64,000 nt of DNA from Norana najaformis (GCA_964023275.1 OZ029914.1:50422530-50486529); one strand, 5' to 3'. Positions 11,560-23,750 are shown, counted from the first letter of the stretch. Notes: generated by a model from the letters alone, not told the origin. Program-made: numbers and translations.

Positions 11560-14500
11560 ACGGAACAACATGCTGCAGTTATTGTTTCAAAGTTTAGGGG
11601 AAACCTATTGCCAACTCCACAATAATTCTGCGTAGACAAACGTCCCTCATGCTACCACTGTTAATACCTGAATAGATAAAAGGATGATATCGCAACAGGC
11701 GAATATTATGGTTTCACTCCCACCACATTCATTTATATTTTCCCTATGACTGTCATAAAATGTAGTACGGTCAGACATCCAAGTCCCAGGGAACATCGAG
11801 AAACTCTGAAATGTATTAACATATAGACTATTCTAAGGTGTTTTAACGCCGTCGTGACAACCCTTGTATTAAGTAAGAAAAATCATATGTAATTAAGGTG
11901 ATATCACACAACTCGCTCATATATAGAGTTGAGTTCCAGTAAAAGAAACGTTTTAACTGAAATAAGGAGTCTTACTGAACTCGGACTCGACTACGAGTAA
12001 AATGATTTCGGCATTAACTTGTAGTAATGACTAAAACAGTAATTAGATTTACTTAACTCGATATAATCATTTAAATAGTCTTCAACCTCGAGATCAGCTT
12101 CATTTCGTAAGTGTATGGCATTGTTACATAGAAGAACCTTGTTTGAAATAGACATTCATTTAGCCAGAGAATCGCAGTCATCTTACCTGTTAATAGTTTC
12201 AGGATAACCTGACACAACAAAACCTAGTTTTCTTGTGTGCCGACTGAACATGTTAAAAATCTACCTAATGTGTTGCAAGGAAAACTTGCGTGAATCGTGA
12301 CTGAAGCAACTGTTAACATAATGTGGTTTCTTTTAGCAGCATCTGGCTATAAAATGCGGTTAGCCAGACGGATCTGATATGTTTCTTTATGATAATGGCA
12401 AAAGAAAAACAGTAGAAAAAGAGAAATGCATGAAGGATTCATCAAACATTATTGCGGAAGTCTTTCTTTTGAGACATATTGGGGTTTGTCTCAAAGCAAT
12501 TTTAAACCACAAAATACCATGTGCCGTTATCCCATTAGTCGCTTTTAGTTACCAACAACCTTTTCACCACTCAATTTTATATTGTTTTGTTAAAAGACGA
12601 AAACTAAGTCCACATAGTCAATATTAGGTTCCAAATTAAGAAATGTATGTGAACAAATTATGGCTGATAAATGTAATTATTTAGATTTCAAAAAATGCTC
12701 CAACAAGATGTAACTCAGATTATTGAAATTCATTTATATTTGTGAGCCAACTGCAAGATGTTTGGTTAGAAATCCTGTAACCATTGTGACTATTCGTTGT
12801 ATAAATTTGGACTGCGCTCATATAGATAGCTTCAAGAAGGCAATTAAATGTAGTCGTATCGCCAATGGCATGTAATGTTTTATGTTATTGTCCTTCAGTC
12901 AACCACAGATGGACAATTAGAGGGCGCTTGAGAATGCATGAAACTTGACTGTTGGTTTGGAAAGATCTCTCTATGGAATAATAACATTTGATTTAAGGGC
13001 TCAGTTTTCAAATAATCTCATCAACTAGATCTCTCGCGTCTTAGCGTGAGATGTCACACGCGCGGCAGAATTGGTTCTCCTTGGGTTGCAATCTTGAGAA
13101 GTCTCTTCGTATTAGCAAGAACATTATATAACTAATTCAGCTGAGGCTCGTCACTTTGCGTCAACTATAGCGCCACAAAATAAGCCCGTCCTTAATTTTC
13201 TAAAACTTTCAAATACCATTTCTGAGTCTCTGATTATAACAGTCCCTTTTTATTTAATCTAAATGATGTAATAGAGCCTGAAAACATGTGACTCAAATGT
13301 AATAATGTTGAAGGCATTAGTCGATGGCCCCTTCTAACTAAAACCAATTTGCATGTCAAAAGTTGGGGTGAGTTCGATTGAAACTTAATATATCTATCTG
13401 TCATCGAGACACAGAAACAGTTCACAGATTGGGAACGCGATACGAAAAGGATGTCTTGAGTCGTGATCTAAACGCCAACTGAACTCTTCACAGGTCAGAT
13501 TAATGTAAATTTGACAAAACGTGTATCGATGCAGACTTCAAGAGCAACGAAAAATGAAATATCCTTGTCCTCTAGTCAGGATGAAAAATTCACACGAAAC
13601 GGTCGCGCATTTGTTGGTTGACCAACTCATATGATAACTGGAACCTTTACTCTGGTAAGTTTTCTTTAAGTCACAAACAAAAGTAGAATTTTTATATAAA
13701 ATAATTGTTGCCTATTTAAACTGTCTATTCTTGGATGAACTATTCATGCGTTTACTATGCAACATGCTTTTCAAATCAATATAGTTGTCAAGGCGCTCAA
13801 ACCTAATGAATATATAATCGGCTCTAAAAACAAATTTATTGTTTTAGACTTTCCATTAAAGTGCAGAAAAATAATTTATTTTTCGCACCCATCATTGCTA
13901 AAGATTTAGCATATTTGGCAACAAGACAAGCTTTCCTAAGTCGTCGTAACTACAGACTCAAAATTTCCAACAGTTAAGTATAATGGGAACTAGCCTGATT
14001 AGGTCAAGACAGATAAGAGATGAGTTGTCCATAGATATCATGTGAAGATCAAGATGAAGGAGACCAGCGAGAAATAAGGACACGAAGGAGCTTTTGTGAA
14101 GATGCCGGATTTGACAGATAGACGCATGATAGTCAGTATAGCAGGATTCAATGGGATACGAACTTCTGATAGAAAAACGATTTATGACCGAATCATGAAC
14201 AGTTTCTCATCAGGACATTCAAGATGACTCTTTGATGCTGTTCAACGTTCAGAGCAACTCGTTATCCAGATTGTAAATGTGGGATGTATATAGAAAGTGA
14301 AACAGTGCCCTCATAAAAACATTGTTTAGTAATGCAACCAATCTAGGATCCTGCCCGAGTTAATGGTCGCCATTTGCCGTTTATTTGCACGTGAACCCAT
14401 GTTGCAACAACTGCGATTGATTTATTGCTATTTTGCAATTAGGAAAACAAATATGATAATTACGAGGTTTTCTTTTGAGTAAACGTATACGGTTTCAACT

Positions 14501-14990
14501 GTAGGCCATGCAGTTGCGCTGATATGAAAACCGCCATCTGTTGGCCAATCGCCGTTGGGCCAACGACGGGCCTCTCTGTGGGTGCGCGATTTAATTGGCA
14601 GGTGCACCCATATTCGCTGCGTCTTCTGACTAGGGGAACTTCAGGCACACTTTATTAATGCTTTAAAACTCCGCTTTCTTCGATCCTGGGGAGAGAACAC
14701 CTCTAAGTTGATAGTTTAAAGAGGCGCTATTTACGTTAACTGAATGACTGACTGAATGAATGAATGAATGAGCTTGTATCAGTAACTAAATGCAACGAAA
14801 ATATAACCCTAATCTTAACTTTTCGCTGTTTTAATAACACTGTGAAACAAATTTTTAATTTTGGTTTGTTTCTTAGTATTTTGTGTTATTTCCTTATTGC
14901 TTTTGCCTCAAAAGTATAGAAAATGGCTCTTATTACTCACTGACTTTTCTTTTGTGACCAGGACAGTGCTATTCTGAAATTTACCAATTT
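11560..14990. other. Long stretch without recognisable genes
   Basis: Nothing here gives a recognised protein family. Apparent open frames, such as 12379-12627 plus and 13234-13425 minus, lack splice context and family motifs. A GC-richer island at about 14460-14650 is unlike its surroundings and may be a decayed mobile element; I cannot classify it. Confidence 0.4.
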
Positions 14991-15038
14991 TGCAGAAAAT
15001 TCAAGATGAATTCAGTGCTGAGTAAACTTGGAGTAACT

Positions 15039-15130
15039 GCTAGAACTTTCGAGAACTTTTGAGAATATTTTCTAGAACATCCGAGAACCTTCTACAACTT
15101 TCCATAAATATAAATTGCAGTATAAATACA
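15039..15130 (+). promoter_or_regulatory. Heat-shock-element-like array plus TATA box
   Basis: 15039-15103 is a run of alternating GAA and TTC units at roughly 5-bp spacing: TAGAACTTTCGAGAACTTTT, then GAGAATATTTTCTAGAAC and CGAGAACCTTC. Such arrays bind heat shock factor in animals. TATAAATA follows at 15121-15128, and an ATG lies at 15191 in a fitting short-leader position. The arrangement resembles insect hsp70 promoters. It sits directly upstream of the truncated transposon-type gene. Confidence 0.55.
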
Positions 15131-15190
15131 GTGGCCTTAAGTCCGCCAGTTCAGTTTAGTTGTAGCTGCCTCAGTGGATACATATCTGAG

Positions 15191-15423
15191 ATGGCATCAA
15201 GAGGCTGCAAGCATCCGGCAGACGTATTTTGCTATGTCTGCGGCCAATTTATCATGACAAGAGGGAAAAAGTACTCCATGGAAGCATCTGCTAAGATGTG
15301 CGAGGCCTACAAGGCATATTTTGGCATGCCTCTTGGGGATCAAGACAAACCCTGGGCACCTCATTTCACCTGCAAGCACTGCAAAAAAAGCTGGAAGGTA
15401 AGATGGACAATTTGCAATTGATA
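15191..15423 (+). pseudogene. Truncated N-terminus of the CYVCG-type transposon protein
   Basis: From ATG 15191 the frame reads MASRGCKHPADVFCYVCG and continues to LGDQDKPWAPHFTCKHCKK before stopping at 15419-15421. It matches the N-terminus of the protein at 50504-52211 (HPDIFCYICGEY, VKLGDQDKQWAPHTVCKTC). The paired cysteines suggest a zinc-binding module. After about 70 residues the match fails and unrelated LINE sequence follows, so the gene is truncated. A GTAAGA after the last lysine codons could be a donor, but no following exon is visible. Confidence 0.65.
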
Positions 15424-15483
15424 CTCGCTTAGATGGCGATATTTTATGTTATAAAAGTTTTACAAGTTTGAAATGTTGTAATT

Positions 15484-15840
15484 TCACAAGTTTTGAAAAT
15501 TTTCAATGTCATTAAACAAATATTTCATATGTGAAATATATCGCGAGAATTTCTTACACAAATTTGTTCTTATTAGCTGTTGTAGGATTTTTAAAATATT
15601 TAAATACTTAGCATACAGACGGGATTTCTTGTTACACGACTTTAATAATGCTTTAGTCATCCGATGTTGTTTGAACTTATGTTGCTTACGAGGGTGGCCA
15701 TTTATTAACGGGAAGGCTTCTTCATATATAGATTTATATTTATCAATGAACATGGCATAGGCATGGGATGGGTCTCCTTGTTGGCATGCATTGTTGATAT
15801 CTGTCCAGTCAACCTCATTTAGCAAATTCCGAAATTTACA
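15484..15840 (-). mobile_element. LINE fragment, linker between endonuclease and reverse transcriptase
   Basis: The minus-strand frame begins MLNEVDWTDINN and includes HAYAMFIDKYKSIYEEAFP and KSCNKKSRLYAKYL. This pattern (a W-x-D block, then 'F...Y..I...fP', then 'K..LY.K') is typical of the region just before the reverse transcriptase domain in jockey/CR1/L2-type LINEs. Neither enzymatic core is present. It abuts the truncated transposon gene, which suggests nested insertion. Confidence 0.55.
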
Positions 15841-16222
15841 TTTGGCATTCTCACTAATTGCTCTTTTATTTTATTTTTATTTTTATTTAAACTAAACTAA
15901 GTTCATAGGTAAACAACTATCTCCAGTGGAGATACTCTGTCATCATATATCTACTGACTCAGATCATATGTGCAGATATAAATAAACACTTCATTAGAAG
16001 TATATTCGTTTATCTCAGTTTGCACGGATTGTTTGGATTTGATGACTTATCTGCACGTGTGTTTAAATTTTTACTAACTCTAGCAAATCCAGTCTTATTT
16101 TGTCTAACGTTTCCTTCACGTGCGGTTCCCCTAAACTGAGCTTCAATTTTTCCTCAATTTCACCTGAATTATTTTTGCTTAGTTTAAACGATTCTAGAAG
16201 CTTAACCATTAATCGTATTTAG

Positions 16223-16483
16223 TTGGGCCAAGGAATCTCTCTAAAGCTCCGAAGAAGACTACTTACAGCATAGGCGATCGTCCTTACTGCTCAGCATCTG
16301 GTAATCAACCTCAGGCTTACAAAGGGAAAGATGTTGAAACTGGAAATGTTGTTGATGGACCATACTTGACCGTGGATGAAGTAATGGAGCAGAGAATGAA
16401 TATCACGTATCAGTGTACAGCTGAAAGCGCAGTTGCCGGAGAACAGCAGACGGCTTTATGTACGGTCACAATCAGCGCTCCAG
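16223..16483 (+). CDS. Orphan Ig-domain exon (Ig2-like)
   Basis: 261 nt, phase 1 at both ends, acceptor TTTAG and donor GTCAGT. It is homologous to receptor A exon 2944-3210: it begins GPRNLSKAPKKTTYS, has the cysteine pair (PYCSASG and TYQCTAESA) and ends TVTISAP. The core tryptophan of the C strand is missing (QAYKGKDV where A has YIWRNV), so the fold may be altered. It lies just upstream of the E1 block. In the paralogous E2 block the equivalent position precedes the membrane and tail exons of receptor F, so this was probably an extracellular exon of an F-like receptor. No membrane exon follows here. Confidence 0.65.
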
Positions 16484-18854
16484 GTCAGTATAATTCTTGT
16501 TTACTGCATTAACATGTTAGAGCCAACATTATGTTTTCTCTGATGATACCAGCTGAAATCAGGTGATATATTCGCCTTGCTATATTTTTTTTACTTGTGG
16601 AACTTGTAGACCAACAATTCTTTACCATGCACCTCAATCAAGGAGCCAAGTTGCCAAATATCTTTAACTTACATGAATTTAATGTGACCTGAAACTAAGT
16701 CAGACGCTACATTAAGAAAAAGTAGCTTCGTGATTAAAAACTGAATACTCACGGTTAAATTATTTGGCTGTGATTTGCTTTAGATAATAGGTTTTTAGAC
16801 GTCATATTATAAGCTCATTAATCTGTAATCAAGTCAAGCTTTGTCTCTCATTTGCTACGCAGATTACTTGTTAGCTTTGTTTTAGCTGATAGAAGCAATT
16901 TCTCTTAAGCTGAATTTTTAAACTAAACTACTTACCCAAAATTCAGGGTTATGACCTGAAAATTTTTTAAGGGATGACCCTCCCTTTATTGTTAATAAAT
17001 CCCGTCGAAAATCATCAAATATTTTTATTCGCTAATTCTGTGATTACTTACATCTTTTGCGAGCATCTGAATTATAATATCACCTTCAAATAGTCCATGT
17101 GTCATAATATTGCATTGAACGCCATGTGTGAAAGTTACAAAATATGCCAGAATGGTGCAACACAGAGTCTCCTGTGAGTTAGAAAATGCTGCCAGATAAC
17201 TGCAGTCGAATAGATACATAGTTGTCCGTGATCAATATATATATATATATATAGTCTAAATTTACACTTCAGTAATTAAATGAAGAAGGCCGTTGACATC
17301 AAACATTTTATTGATATTTTTAGAATCTGTTGTATAATATCAATTGTGAAATTGTTTAGAAAATTTGTCGTGAAACAAATATACTGGCTTCGAATCTGCT
17401 ATACTTTCCATTTAAAACAAAATTGTATTGTACCATAGGACCCGTTAATCGTTGGCTCTTCCAATCAATAGCAATCAACCTTCGGCTTCAATCTTCACTT
17501 CCGATGTTAATACTGTTTACTTGCAATGGATTTGCAAACTGATCTTTCTTATGCTGCTATCACTCAACGTCTATTTTAACGTTTCAGTTACAGTTGAGCC
17601 CGTAACTGGTCACCAGTTACACAAGTGGCACTATGCGAACCAACTATGACCCCAACGAAGTGGCCGCCTAGTGTTGTCATTCAGACTTGGAGAAAGTTGA
17701 TAACGATGCTATTGACCCAAATAACTTGATGCATATCGGCCAAGTCCTGTCGTAATTGTAAACTTTGCCCATCAGAAACATAGCTGTAGAGAGCAAGCTT
17801 ATTGGTCATTTCTCAACCAAGGCAAAATTGCTAAAGTTTAAACTCCGATTGTGATGGTTCATGCTCGATACTCAACTGGGTTATGCTCCGCTTCTGCATG
17901 GCAGCCTTTATTAATTAACACAAGTTGACTATTAAGCCTAAGGTATGAGCTCTACATTGTTTTCGTAGCAATGTTTCTGTTTGTGTTTTCACTGCCTTCG
18001 AGTGTAGTAAACTGTTGGGTGGATTGACAAAGAACTATCACTCTCCGTTCAGTGTTTTTCTGCTGCTACTAGAAAGCGGGATTCCGTGAAAGTTGCAGGC
18101 TTAAATTTAAAATATGTTCGAGGTTAAGCAAATTTCAAAGTAACTAGTTTTCAATGCTCCTGTATTGCGTCAGATTACCTTTTGACAGATTAGTATCTTT
18201 GATTCTTGCATTCATTCACGTGTTCATGCGTATATAGAAGCCTTTACATAGATTGCAGTATCAAATTTATGGCGTCAACACTTGAGTTGGTTAAAACATT
18301 TAGAATAAAACTCACAGTATAAATCTTTGTCAAATATTTCTTGAAGAGAACATTCAATTATAAATGCAAATATTACCACATTGTACAAGAGTTTCAACAA
18401 ATAGTAACCATTATAACTTAATGTAATGATATTGTTCTGGAATGTTTTTCATAATTGCGAGTTGATTAACTTGATTTACAGAGATCCACTGCTATACAAT
18501 CTCTGTCATAGGACAGTGTCACTTGTGGGTCCATACAGCGACGATGGGAAAACGTCTCTTAACCGCCATATGTGCGCACACATAATTCGACAGTACTGTT
18601 GCCTTGAATACCAGCTTGATCAACCGTTTGCCCCGTTCCACAAGAAAGTTGTTTTCCTGTAAACAAATTTCAATGGTCAAGATAAAATACAGACGCTCAG
18701 TTACGTGAAAATTAAATTACATTTCATAGAGATATTGCTACATAAGTCATTTCGTCATTCACGCATATACACACACGCAGGCACACAAACAAGCATAATA
18801 ATTAATTCTATTGATATTCAACTGAAATAGACTCGTGTTATTATTGTTATTTTT

Positions 18855-18985
18855 GCATTTATTGCTCGCTGAACAATTGTGAGTGAAGAACTGGCTCAAG
18901 GTTCCTAAACAGTAACCGTCTCAGGGAGACACGAACTCGTACTCTAGGTGTTTCAAGCTGAACGCTCTACCCAGTCGGTAGTAAA
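18855..18985 (-). repeat. tRNA-like SINE head
   Basis: The minus strand shows GGGTAGAGCGTT (A-box-like) and GAGTTCGTGTCTC (B-box-like) at tRNA-like spacing. Related copies occur at 22280-22410, 63135-63212 and 63762-63815. Orientation is from the promoter boxes. Confidence 0.5.
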
Positions 18986-20022
18986 GATCTAAGGTAGTAT
19001 TACAGTAAGGCAGGCAAGACAGAATAAGGCAATGTAGAATAAAGTTTGATCCAAGATTGTTTCACGTTTTGACTGAGCCACAAAAACACAGCAAGTCACT
19101 AAACATGATGACTTTCTACTGAGTTAATTATCCTGGAGGCAGCTACATTTATATGCAAAAAAATAGTAAATTAAATATACTATTTACAAGACAAGCCACC
19201 CGTAACTATTTCAAACACGACAATATAAGAAACCGTCTAACTGACAGACTGGGTTCAGATTTTGCTTTCTTACCATTGAAAACTATATATGTATTTCCTG
19301 GGTTGGGACCAAAACCAAATGAGCTGTTGACTTGGCTTATGAATTCGTCAAGTAACGCTGTCTGCAATGAGAAAATAAGGAACCACTGAGAGACATTCGT
19401 AACAAGATATGCACGATTGGTATAAAAGTAGTACCATAAATTTGATAACTTTCAAAAATCTTATTAATTAACGGACTTCATGAAATGGTTTTCTAATTAC
19501 GCTTTGGCTACTAATTCATTACATAGTTTCACTGCGGTTTCGAAGTAATCCTTGATTTCTAATTCATTAACATAATTTCTCTTAAAAGTTGCAAACAGCG
19601 GAATATGATCAACCTTATGCCACATAAATATGGAAATGATCGATTTTATAGTTTACTTGAAATATTGCTTATGCTAACGAGTCCTTAAATCACAACATTA
19701 GATGCAGAAATTTGTGTTGACTTCACGAAACTGATACAAAACAACAAAGGAGCGACAGAAAGAACGACAGAAAAACAAAACGACGATCAGAGACAGACAG
19801 AAGTAGACAAAGAGAGCCAGAAGTAGACAAAGAGAGCTAGACTTCAGATGCAAGACATCGTGTAAATATAGAGAGGAGGAGAAAAAGAGTCAGACAAATT
19901 ATGTAAATGCTTTTTTCCGGTTCTGTGCTGACTTTGCACCTAGCTAAAAGCTCACTTTTAAATTTATCAGTAATTAACTTAATATACAATAACGCTTTTT
20001 AATTACTGAGTAATTTACTTAC

Positions 20023-21581
20023 TCGGTTTATCTGTAGAGGTTTCGTTTGATTTCCCTGACCTCGGACGAAGACCTTTATAACTGAAGAAAGTATAATAAA
20101 AATCTAATTCAAAATACCGAGTTCTTTATTGGATTGTGATTAGATCGGGTAATTGAAGTACGTTAGCGACTCTTAAGAAAGTCAAAAAGGTGGAAGAAAA
20201 GGAGGAGCATGAACATAAAAACAGAAGTTAGTGGGACACGATTGGTTGAGCTCTCAATGCGTTGAACCTCAAAGTTTGCGCCTTCGGGTCTCCCTTTAGA
20301 TGTGGCTCTGCATTTGACCTTGATCCAGTCCTTTCGACCAAGATTCTTCAACAGATTCTGATTTCTACTTAAGGTTTCACGTGAAGCAACAATCGTGTGA
20401 TGCCTTTTTAAGCATCAAAACATTGCTAAGGAATATATCAGTATAGTATAGTATAGTATAGTATAGTATAGTATAGTATAGTATAGTATAGCATAGTATA
20501 GTATAGTATAGTACAGAATAGTCTAATATAGTATACTACAGCATAGTATAGTATAGATTAGATTAGCTATAGATTGGACTAGATTAGAATAAATATTTAT
20601 ATAACGCCATTACCTAATAATAAGCATATCAATAGGTAATGGCATTATACAAATGTAGGAGAAATACTATAATAAACAGAAGGATGGAGAGGAACACGAA
20701 TTGGAATTCTATTAAGGTAGACAAATGTAGCAACTTACGTTTGTTATCGGTTGGTTCGGCTTTGATGTTTGGCTTCGGTTCATCTTTGATATGAAACTTT
20801 GAATCGTCTTTGATTATCTTGACTGATTCTTGTCTGGTGGCGGACCAAGACGTTGACGTATCCATCGGTTCTTCTTTGATTTGCTTGGCACAAGTGCTGG
20901 TTGTGCCGCTGCCAGAGAGCGGATTCTGCAAATAAAAAGCAAAATCCGGATCATAATGAATCTTCGCAAGAGACGACACCTATCCATGTCACCTGTTATT
21001 AAATCTAAACTGTCTAAAAGTAGTTTTTTTTTTGTAAATCGATGTATCTTAGCTATATTCAGCTAACTTGTCAGTTGTTGTAACTTGCACTTGTCAGTGT
21101 TATAATTTATTGTACTAAATTATGTTAAATTACATTTAATTAAATCGTATTAAATTATATTGAGTTAAGTAAATTATATTCAATAAATTGTACTAAGTTA
21201 AATTAAATTGCATTAAATTAAATTGTAATGTAATTTAATTAAATTGTAGTAGGTTGCGTAAAATAAATTAAATTAAACTGCCTGCCATTTCATTTAATCA
21301 TTGCTAGCTCCCTTCGCTGTTTAACAAATTCTTTCCTACCACAAGAAGGAAAGAAAACCTACAAGAAAGATAATTAGCCATTTGATTTCTTCTCTTACTT
21401 TTTGCTGGAATTGATAGCCTCCGTTAATTATCGAACCAGGTGAAGCAGAAACGTTACGATTGCCTTCGGGCATCGGTTGACCCGTAAACGAATTGCCGCT
21501 AAAATTCATTGACCGGTTTCTATCCATTATCGTTTCTCGTTGCTGACTGAATGATTGACTGATCGAAGGATCTGATGACAT
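20023..21581 (-). CDS. Gene E1: small protein with repeated SUMO-acceptor motifs
   Basis: Proposed exons on the minus strand: 21581-21399 (MSSDPSISQSF to GGYQFQQK, phase 0), 20925-20739 (phase 0 to 1) and 20081-20023 (59 nt, tentative). Acceptors are TTGCAG and CTTCAG; donors are GTAAGA, GTAAGT and GTAAGT. The second exon contains QIKEEPMD, HIKDEPKP and NIKAEPTD, three matches to the SUMO consensus (hydrophobic-K-x-E). The first exon is rich in serine and asparagine. No known domain is recognised. A paralogue, E2, has the same exon boundaries and an in-frame length difference, which supports coding. Further 3' exons may be missed. Function unknown; a nuclear, SUMO-modified protein is a guess from composition. 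Confidence 0.55.
20435..20580. repeat. TATAG pentanucleotide repeat in intron of E1
   Basis: Roughly 25 copies of GTATA with a few substitutions, decaying into GATTAGATTAG. A related, more diverged array (TAGCATAG, TATAG, AGGATAGGAT) occupies the same intron of E2 at 61000-61260, so the array predates the duplication. Confidence 0.9.
21105..21285. repeat. AT-rich degenerate pentanucleotide tract (intron of E1)
   Basis: Irregular repeats of TTAAA, AAATTG and ATTAAATTAAAT. The matching intron of E2 has the same at 61800-62080. No other signal seen. Confidence 0.7.
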
Positions 21582-21615
21582 CGTTTTTGAAGACCGTAGT
21601 CTTGTCCTACCTATA

Positions 21616-21740
21616 TTTATATAGTGATTGTGACTCATCGATTGTGTCGCCAAAATCCTGTGGTTTCAGTTTAGAAAAAAGCAGCGTATGCAGTTCTCTT
21701 GATTTGCATTGTGGTTTAAGAGTCCAGCGAAGGTTATTGG
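21616..21740 (-). promoter_or_regulatory. TATA and CCAAT elements of gene E1
   Basis: On the minus strand TATATAAA occupies 21623-21616, 34 bp before the proposed ATG at 21581, and CCAAT occupies 21740-21736. Both are conserved in E2 at similar spacing. The 5' leader would be very short if this TATA is used. A start further upstream (MSHNHYI) is the alternative, in which case the TATA-like sequence would be coding. Confidence 0.45.
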
Positions 21741-22019
21741 TGGGTATATGCTGTGTTTGTTTTATGCGTTTTGTTTCTGATTGATCAAGTACTGGTAGTG
21801 TGGATCATCGCTTTATTAGGATAACGACACCTGTGGTTATATGACAACCGGATGGCTTTTATAACAGTAATAACATTCACTGATTATCGCACTGATGATC
21901 CAGGGATAATTGTCGCGTTATTTGCCTAATTTGGATCGCATTGTAGGGCCTACCTGTATTGCATCAGTCTGTAAACAGCCCTGAGTGACAGAGATTTCTC
22001 GATTGTTCTCGAGAGTTCT

Positions 22020-22270
22020 CGGTAGTTGGCCCAAGCCTTTGGAATTCGCTGCCCTGGAGTGTTTGCTGTTTAAGTTTTTTAAAATGTCATTCAGATCTAT
22101 GTTTAAGACTCAACTGTTTCAACTTGCTTACCCACCGTAACCCAGCATCTGGTTTCTCTGATATATTGGAATTGAACCTGGCTTCTCCAGCATATTGTGA
22201 TTTTGATCACAATTTCACTTGAAGCGACCACCAATTGATTATGATTATTTCTGCCTTTATTAAGCACCAG
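22020..22270 (+). mobile_element. Degenerate 3' end of an L2-like LINE
   Basis: The plus strand reads LWNSLPWSVCC from about 22037, with a damaged continuation. The E2-block copy at 62870-63000 is better preserved: LWNSLP, then SFSSKLMTHLFRHAY, the usual C-terminal signature of L2/CR1 polymerases. The tail has CACTTGAAGCGACCACCAAT, shared with the remnant at 43795-44110. Confidence 0.6.
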
Positions 22271-22279
22271 TGTCTAATG

Positions 22280-22410
22280 ACTAAACTTCAGTCGATTGCG
22301 CTGAGCAATTGTGAGTGAACGACTTGCTCAAGGTCCTTACATAGTAACCGTCCAAGGGGAGAAAGGACTGAACCCGTACTCTCCGCGTTACAAGCCAAGC
22401 GCTCCAACGG
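22280..22410 (-). repeat. tRNA-like SINE head
   Basis: The minus strand shows GTAGCCGTTGGAGCGCTTGG, then TTGTAACGCGGAGAGTACGG and TTCAGTCC. This is tRNA-like A-box and B-box spacing with an anticodon-loop-like CTTGTAA. It matches 18855-18985 and the split copy at 63135/63762. Confidence 0.55.
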
Positions 22411-22429
22411 CTACCCCTATTCTGACACT

Positions 22430-22655
22430 CCTTCTTCCTCTTATCTGTCTCTCTGCTTCAGTCACAAACACCACCCACCGTAGCTGCCACGCTGTCTCTC
22501 TGCCTGACTTTTGGATCTTCACCTGGAACCGAACCCTTTTGCCTATCGATTTTGTTTTGACTGAGCGCCCGTGAATAAGCTGGTCCCCGTGACGTGGCTT
22601 TCGTTGGGCGCTGTAGAAATCTCGCAATTACGATTACGATTACCCAGAGTTAAAG
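22430..22655 (+). repeat. SINE tail family with ATTACG tail, copy 1
   Basis: Shares ATCGATTTTGTTTTGACTGA, GTGAATAAGCTGGT and GGCTTTCGTTGGGCGC with 44935-45110. Both end in tandem ATTACG units, a common SINE tail type. Weaker relatives occur at 4380-4460 and 48150-48365. Confidence 0.65.
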
Positions 22656-23554
22656 ACCTGCGCAGCGATTGCAAGGAGTGAAGTGTTGGTTAGTTCGTAA
22701 GGTGGGTCAGATAGTTGCACATTAGATTGGATTAGATTAGTTCAGATTACACTGGATCGGATTTGATTGAATTAACTGGAATGGATCGAATTAGCTGAGA
22801 TTGGATTGCATTAAATCATATCAGATTATATTAGAGGCCTATAACAAATCTGAATGCATTGATCCCAGACTGGGCTTCCTTTCGATGGTCACTTTGAGAA
22901 AAACTGCAGTCTGTTGTCATAATCAGTAATTAGACTTCAAGTGTAATATCTGATTTCTTCTTCGCGTCTCGGTAAGTTAGCCTAATATCATTTTTGTCAT
23001 TCTATTTTATTGGCCTATTATGTCATTTAATTTTGAGGATTTTCGTTTGTAAGCAATGCTGTTGTGTGGGTTATAATTCATTTATTATTATTTCTGTTTG
23101 CTGTCACTATTTTGATGATAATGGCCAATATTATAAAACCGTTACGGTTATACATGGTTAAATTTTATAATTAATTATAGAGGCGTCGGTCTACTCTGTC
23201 CAACGAATGACCAATCATACCCAGGACATTTCAAACCATTGGAAAAACCCGTAGTCATCGATTACTATGCAAATTATTGCTATATTTAACTGGAATGCAC
23301 CACAGGAAATAACCGTGAAATTCCTTCACATAGGCCTATAGCCAAAAAGTTAGCCACTTATAATCAGAGCGATTTGAAACTATTGGTAAATTTCACAGTC
23401 ATACATAGATTTTCCAATAACTGTAATGAATAAAATACATAGCTGCAACTTTTTGCACCTCAAGGTAGCTTCCGTTGGTCATATCAAATGCAGCTGAAAA
23501 TGTACACGGATTTATACAGCGAACCTATGGCCTCGACCATGCTCATTTTTTTAT

Positions 23555-23750
23555 TGAATTAATCGGGTGAGATCCTTCACCACCGTAGCCCGTTTGAATG
23601 GGCGCCACGCGATTTAAGGTCGCCGTGTACTGACCTTGTTTGCCGGAGATTCGAGTCTCTGAAATGTCACTCTCGGTGTGCGAACCGGCATCATCAAGTG
23701 TAGAGGCGCCTTAATGTAGACTTTAAGCAATGAGCTGACTAGGCCAGCTA
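23555..23750. repeat. Dispersed repeat family 1 (SINE-like), copy 2
   Basis: Second copy of the 10160-10350 element, same orientation, with the same GTGAGATCC start and GACTAGGCCAGCT end. Confidence 0.6.

Larger units (their letters stand above)
17165..22430. repeat. Segmental duplication, copy 1 (partner 56900-63240)
   Basis: Colinear, same-orientation similarity to 56900-56957 and then 58255-63240. Anchors include TAGTTGTCCGTGATCAA, the stretch after the AT run, ATTTCTTGATGAGAACATTC-type sequence near 18340/59370, the E gene exons, the TATAG repeats and the SINE near the end. Copy 1 lacks the 1.3 kb holding the receptor F membrane and tail exons, and lacks the Penelope fragment. Copy 2 lacks about 900 bp present at 18840-19720. 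Confidence 0.85.

Noticed and set aside
14460..14648. Protein-coding exon in the GC-richer island
   Set aside because: No family motif or splice context. Probably repeat-derived.
20434..20560. CRISPR-like array
   Set aside because: Pentanucleotide repeat without spacers, in a eukaryotic intron.
22311..22627. Open frames on both strands near 22.4 kb
   Set aside because: They overlap two SINE-type repeats with copies elsewhere.
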